DNA from: Ancistrus triradiatus
Lineage: Eukaryota; Chordata; Actinopteri; Siluriformes; Loricariidae
Assembly (NCBI GenBank): GCA_025084515.1
Contig: JAJAGP010001664.1
Span: 62,001-126,000 of the forward strand
Direction: 5' to 3'
Length of the DNA stretch: 64,000 nucleotides
In this document: piece after piece, positions 58,950-64,000 of the stretch
Position numbering within the stretch: position 1 is the stretch's first letter
Layout of the letters: each line of letters begins with the position of its first letter
Program-made: the position numbers and the translations under genes
The notes under the pieces: model-generated
What the model was told of the DNA's origin: nothing
Databases searched by the model: none
Seen by the model: the letters and a program-made list of their open reading frames with translations, nothing else

Positions 58950-59333
58950 CGGTGGTGCTTGAAAGTTTGTGAACTCTTTAGAATTTTCTGTATTTCTGCG
59001 TAAATATGACCTAAAACATCATCAGATTTTCACACAAGTCCTAAAAGTAGATAAAGAGAACCCAGTTACAACCACAAATGAGATAAAAAATATTATACTT
59101 GGTCATTTATTTATTGAGGAAAAATGATCCAATATTACATATTAGTGAGTGGCAAAAGTATGTGGAACTTCTAATATTAGCAGTTAATTTTGAAGGTGAA
59201 TGAAATTAGAGTCAGGTGTTTTTCAATCAAATGGGATGACAATCAGGTGTGAGTGGGACACCCTGTTTATTTAAAGAAACAGGGATCTATCAAGTCTGCT
59301 CTTCACAACACAAATGTTTGTGGAAGTGTAATC

Positions 59334-60525
59334 ATGGCACGAACAAAGAAGATTTCTGAGGACCTCAAAAAAAAAAGAGTTGTTTGATGCTCATCAGGCT
59401 GAAAAAGGTTACAAAACCACCTCTAAAGAATTTGGACTCCACCAATCCACAGTCAGACAGATTGTGTACAAATGGAGGAAATTCAAGACCATTGTTACCC
59501 TTCCCAGGAGTAGGCAACCGACAAAGATCACTCCAAGAGCAAGGCGTGTAATAGTTGGAAAGGTCACAAAGGACCCCAGGGTAACTTCTAAGCAATTGAA
59601 GGTCTCTGTCACATTGACTAATGTTTTTGTTCATGAGTCCACCATCAGAAGAACACTAAACAACAATGGTGTGCATGGCAGGGTTGCAAGTAGAAAGCCA
59701 CTGCTCTCCAAAAAGAACATTACTGCTCATTTGCAGTTTGCTAAAGATCACGTGGACAAACCAGAAGGCTATTGGAAGAATGTTTTGTGGACGGATGAGA
59801 CCAAAATAGAAGCGTTATGTTTGGAGAAATAAAACACTGCATTCCAGCATAAGAACCTTATCCCATCTGTGAAACATGGTGGAGGTAGTATCATGGTTTG
59901 AAATATACTGTGGACTGTGGTAACCTAGCGGTTAAGGTACTGGGTTCAAATCCCATCTCTGTCAAGCTGCCACTGTTGGGTCCTTGAGCAAGATCCTTAA
60001 CCCACAATTGCTTGAATTGTAAGACTGTATCAATTGGAAGTCGCTCTGGATAAGGGCGTCTGCTAAATGCTGTAAATGTAAATGTACGGTTTGGGCCTGT
60101 TTTGCTGCATCTTGGCCAGGACGGCTTGCCATCATTGATAGAACAGTGAATTCTGAATTGTATCAGAGAATTCTAAAAGAAGATTGTCAGGACATCTGTC
60201 TATGATCTGATACTCAAGAGAAGGTGGGTCATGCAGCAAGACAACGACCCTAAGCACACAAGTCGTTCTACCAAAGAATGGTTAAAGAAGAATAAAGTTC
60301 ATGTTTTGGAATGGCCAAGTCAAAGTCCTGACCTTAATCCAGTCGAAATAATGTGGAAGGACCTGAAGTGAGCAGTTAATGTGAGGAAACCTACCAACAT
60401 CCCAGAGTTGAAGCTGTTCTGTACGGAGGAATGGGCTAAAATTCCTCCAAGTCGGTGTGCAGGACTGATCAACAGTTACAGGAACCGTTTAGTTACAGTT
60501 ATTGCTACACAGGGGGGTCATGATA
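59334..60525 (+). pseudogene. Tc1-like transposase remnant (element C)
   Basis: ATG at 59334 reads MARTKKISEDLKKKRVV then a stop caused by one extra T. The next frame gives DAHQAEKGYKTTSKEFGLHQ, the second DNA-binding helix region, and TDETKIE (first Asp), before a ~20-base deletion. After the SINE come QQDNDPKHTSRSTKEW (second Asp) and SQSPDLNPVEIMWKDLK (Glu region), then a stop. Inactive. Confidence 0.9.
59901..60087 (+). mobile_element. tRNA-derived SINE inserted in Tc1 C
   Basis: Has TAACCTAGCGGTTA (A-box-like), GGTTCAAATCCC (B box), CCTTGAGCAAGATCCTTAAC, GTCGCTCTGGATAAGGGCG and an ATGTAAATGTA end. GGTTTG on both sides (59895-59900 and 60088-60093) is a short target duplication. The transposon sequence resumes exactly after it. 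Confidence 0.9.
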
Positions 60526-60716
60526 CTGAAAGCAGATGTTCACATACTTTTGCCACTCACTAATATGTAATATTGGATCATTTTCCTCAATAAATAAATG
60601 ACCAAGTATAATTATTTTTGTCTCATTTGTTTAACTGGGTTCTCTTTATCTACTTTTAGGACTTGTGTGAAAATCTGATGATGTTTTAGGTCATATTTAT
60701 GCAGAAATATAGAAAA

Positions 60717-61650
60717 AATCTAGAGCCCTTGAGGTTCTAGAGCTTTCTTAGAATCTACGCTTTTGTGACTTCCATCTTCTAAAACCAGAAATCTGAGGGT
60801 CCCCTTTTTCGAGATGTTTATATAACCCTCAGTGACTTAAAACCTGTGGTCTTCATGATGAGGAATCTTGATTACGTAAACTGACTCCTATATTCATGGT
60901 TTTCTAGAGATGTCAATTTCCAACTGATTTCAGTGTCAGTTTCTAGAGCTGTAGCTTTTCTACACCCATAATATTGGTTATAGTCACTGGTCTTCATAAA
61001 TCACTAGATTTCTTAGAACTTTTCTAAGAAAGATTTCTTAGTGGTTTTCGTGACTTCCAGGAAGCCTACATCTTCTAAAACTAGGGTCCTCTTTTCTAGA
61101 TCTTCATGATTTAGAACCTGTGATTTTCATGGTTTGGAAACTTGATTGCTTAGACCTACAGACTTTTGTAGAACCGCAGACTTTCAACTTTCTTGTATTC
61201 TGTACTGTCCACTGGTTTCATTAGATTTTCTAGAGCCGTCAATTTCAGACTGATTTTGGTCTTGGGGGCTCCCAGTTTCTACACCCATAGATTGGCTATA
61301 GTCACTGGACTAGTAAATCACTAGATTTCTCAGACTTCCAGAAAGCCTACATCTTCTAATACTAACTATCCATGGACCCCCTTTTTCTAGATCTTGATGA
61401 CTCAGAACCTGTGATCTTCATGATGAGGAAACTTGATTTCCTAGACTGAAAGACTTTTGTAGAACCGCAGACTTTCTACACTCTTATGTTCCGTACTATC
61501 CACGGGTTTCATTACATTTTATAGAGCCACCAATTATAGACTGGTTTCTCGTTTTCTAGAGCTTTAAATTTTCTACACTCACAGGTTGGTTATAGTTATT
61601 GGGATTCCAAAAATCTACATATTTCTTAGAACCTATGCCTATGTGTAGCG
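60717..61650. repeat. three diverged ~300-base tandem units (TCTAGA-rich)
   Basis: Ordered landmarks recur: ACATCTTCTAAAAC-like at about 60.77, 61.07 and 61.35 kb; GAACCTGTGATCTTCATG-like at 60.84, 61.11 and 61.39; TCTACACCCATAGATTGG-like at 60.96, 61.26 and 61.57. Shorter TTTCTAGA words lie inside each unit. Related scraps continue at 63.05-63.30 kb. Confidence 0.8.
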
Positions 61651-62200
61651 TCTTTCTATACTGTGACAGTAGTTACAGCAGAGGTCTAGATCTCCAGAAA
61701 ACAACATTATATTTTAGCACTTAAACTGTTGAGTCTAAAATAAACAGCATTTGAGGAAGCAGAAAGTTTCCAGATCCCTCAGAACTGTACATTTAAACTC
61801 TAAAAGTCAATCTAAAATACATTTTATTACTACTAGAAAGCTAACTTTTCTAGATCCGTATGTTCTGCCAACATGTTGCTCTCCTTTCTCCCTTTCGTGT
61901 GCCTCCATGTTTTGTTTTACCGGATATTTAGAACTGGAATTGTCCAGGATTTCTTTCACTAGATTTCTATAGTAAGAAGATGCTCTCAGTTTTCTGAGTT
62001 ACCTAAGTTATGTTGAACCACACATTCCCGAGATCTCTGTATTTGCTTTCACCTTCGAGTAGTTTGCATTTTTTAGTTTCCCTTTGACTTTGTGAAGCAG
62101 TTGCTAGATGTTTAACCTTTTTGTGACAATCAGTAATTATGACTCTTATGACTTAATCATTCAGTTTTAACTCCTAAATACTTTAGTATTATTTTTCATC
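61651..62200. other. intergenic DNA with traces of the TCTAGA-rich repeat
   Basis: CTAGATCTCC, TTCTAGATCC and CACTAGATTTC words persist but regular order is lost. No gene is seen. Confidence 0.5.
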
Positions 62201-62680
62201 TCAGACAGTCACGTGACATCGCAGCAGTTCTTGCTCTTGCCTTTTTTCTTTTTTTAATGCTTTCAGCACATTGGCGGGATGACAGCTGATCATTGATCTG
62301 TCTTTACTTAGAAGGAGCCGTATTAAATAATGTATGGCTGCGTGTGCATTAACCTCGGCCTGAGCATCCTCTCGCTCCATTAGCTCCATCTCCACGGCCT
62401 CCAAGGTCCTCGGGCTCCCGTTTAATTAAATTGTCCCATAATGAAATCTCCCATAATGAGATTAATTTTAATTATTCATCAGCTGACAATCTGAGAGGAG
62501 GGGCCATTAATAATTCACACGGGGCGATAAACATTTCTCAATTCATCGCCTTGTGCCTTTGTGAAAGGTGCCGTTTATTAAGAGGACGGCGATGGAGGTC
62601 AGAGATACAAACACATACCTGCAGGCACGAACCACTCAGCGGCACGACTACAGGACCCATAATGCACCTGGTTCCTCAGG
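62200..62680. promoter_or_regulatory. candidate conserved noncoding element
   Basis: Unique GC-balanced DNA with TCACGTGAC, GACAGCTGATCATTGATC, TTTAATTAAATTG, ATTAATTTTAATTATTCATC and CCATTAATAATTCAC: an E-box palindrome and a dense cluster of homeodomain cores. CCCATAATGA occurs twice 15 bases apart. Regulatory role is inference. Confidence 0.35.
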
Positions 62681-62896
62681 TCATATAACTACAGGCAAGG
62701 AAAGGGTAGATAGAATGGATGTCAAAAGGCCTTCAGACCCTAGAGCTCTAGTTCCAGATCCGTAGATCGTGGATTTTCCAAAAATTACAGTGACCAACAT
62801 TTCTTAAAAATTGAAATGCTCTGAAGTTTTTCAAAAAATGTATGGTCTTCAGAAATTCTTACTTCGTTAGAAAGTGCTGAACTTTCAGAAGATCTA

Positions 62897-63036
62897 AACT
62901 CCTCATCAGATTTTCACACAAGTCCTTGAAGTAAATAAAGAGAACCCAGTTAAACAAATGAGACAAAAATATTATACTTAGTAATTTAATTAATGAGGAA
63001 AATGATCCAATATTACATATTAGTGAGTGGCAAAAG
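62897..63036. mobile_element. solo end fragment of the Tc1 B/C family
   Basis: CATCAGATTTTCACACAAGT, AGAGAACCCAGTTAAACAAA and AGTGAGTGGCAAAAGT match the subterminal region of elements B and C. It lacks the terminal GCACCACTG and any coding part, and lies inside TCTAGA-repeat scraps. Confidence 0.85.
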
Positions 63037-64000
63037 TGTTTTAACCTTCACTTTTAGCACCTGCTGTGACCCCAGTGTAGATCTACCAGTGTAAATCCTA
63101 GACTTCCGATTTTATAGAGCTATAGGTTGCTTAAACCCTAAATTTCTTAACCCATGACTTTCATTGAGAATGATTTAGAACTCTAGATTTTCTAGACCCA
63201 AAGGCTGCCAAGATTTTATGGAGGCCAAACTTTTCCTTTTTGACTTCCAGATGGCCTACATTCCCTAGAAAGCTAGATTTTCTAGCTTTACTCAATAATC
63301 TCATGGGGGTTTTATATTTATTATATATAATACGCAGTGTACATTCTGAAGTGCTGTGCAAAACTTTGGGCACAAAAAAAGTTACTAACTTTCATAATAC
63401 TGGAGCTATAGAGAAGGAGGAGCAGAGGATCTCCAGCATAGACCTCTGATTTAGATCCGAACTCAGATGAACCCAGTGCTGTTATACGATCCTAAAACTT
63501 TCTCCATCTATTTATCATCGCGAGGGAAGGAACCAATCACATGATGACTGTGCAATTTCCAAAATTACACGTTAGCTGAAACTTCTACTGGCTGAATAAT
63601 TAACGAGTTATTGAGCACTAACGTTCGTTTGTACGAACACGAGCGGCTTCATCGAAGAGCAAAACGTTTAGAATAAACTTTAACATCAGTATTTTAATAC
63701 GACATAATATATAGATTTAACCCACAGGATTCTGGGTCATAACTACTGTTTAAAGAGTTATTACTAAATAAATGTGAAATACGGAAATAATTTAGTAACA
63801 TTCCATACAGGCTTCATTATAAGGCTTATTTTTATTCTTGAATTAATTAATAATTTTGTGAGAACATGATTTAATGAAATAGAAAATAAGCTATAAAGCT
63901 GTTTCATCATTTTTTTTTTTTTTGTGTCACAATTAAAATCCAAGTCACTGATTAATTAAGTTGTTGTGTCCTTAATTAATAACCTAATTAATATAGGAAT
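63037..64000. other. intergenic DNA at the window's right edge
   Basis: Scraps of the TCTAGA-rich repeat to about 63.30 kb, then unique, increasingly AT-rich DNA. No gene is seen. Confidence 0.6.

Larger units (their letters stand above)
58950..60716 (+). mobile_element. Tc1-like transposon C, SINE-interrupted and right-truncated
   Basis: The left end TA|CGGTGGTGCTTGAAAG matches element B. The right part reaches ATGCAGAAATATAGAAAA and then stops; the last ~35 bases, including the terminal GCACCACTG, are missing and a different repeat begins. The 187-base SINE at 59901-60087 explains most of the extra length. Confidence 0.9.

Noticed and set aside
62201..62404. A 67-codon minus-strand frame beginning MEAVEMELMERED
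   Set aside because: Looks peptide-like but lies in an enhancer-like block, and its composition follows from the local repeats of GGAG and CAT words. No supporting signals.

Overview
The window is vertebrate nuclear DNA, almost certainly from a teleost fish and probably an otophysan (catfish, characin or carp relatives). The signs are a split gene with long introns, AT-rich introns full of CA, GA, TAA and TA microsatellites, Tc1-like transposons, tRNA-headed SINEs with a teleost-type tail, and hAT-like MITEs. There are no prokaryotic operons, and most long reading frames are chance or repeat-derived.

The only host gene I can support is eya1 (eyes absent homolog 1), a Six-family co-activator and HAD-class phosphatase. 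It runs on the minus strand. Ten coding exons are visible, from the start codon at 34495 down to 6909. They cover about 375 expected residues: the N terminus, the Tyr/Pro/Ser/Thr-rich transactivation region and the first ~58 residues of the conserved EYA domain. The remaining EYA-domain exons must lie beyond base 1. A noncoding first exon and promoter are proposed near 44.42-44.87 kb.

Six exons are perfectly open. Exons 5, 7, 8 and 9 carry indels, mostly single-base insertions, that break the frame although every junction keeps AG/GT or can be read so. Exon 9 encodes the phosphatase nucleophile motif. Because substitutions are nearly absent, I favour base-calling or assembly error over real decay.

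Several splice sites sit beside microsatellites: (TG)n directly before the exon 3 and exon 7 acceptors, and (CT)25 directly after the exon 2 donor. Exon 4 has an in-frame NAGNAG acceptor.

The rest is repeats and possible regulatory DNA. Within the gene are a hAT-like MITE (6135-6777), several dispersed families, and a nested transposon block in intron 1 (28.5-32.5 kb: an outer pair of inverted repeats with TA flanks, a Tigger-like fragment, an LTR-like unit and a Tc1 element). Upstream (45-64 kb) there is a pyrimidine-rich tract, two more Tc1 elements (one carrying a SINE), four degenerate tandem arrays, and unique GC-balanced blocks that look like developmental enhancers. No CRISPR, rRNA, genuine tRNA or viral gene was found.
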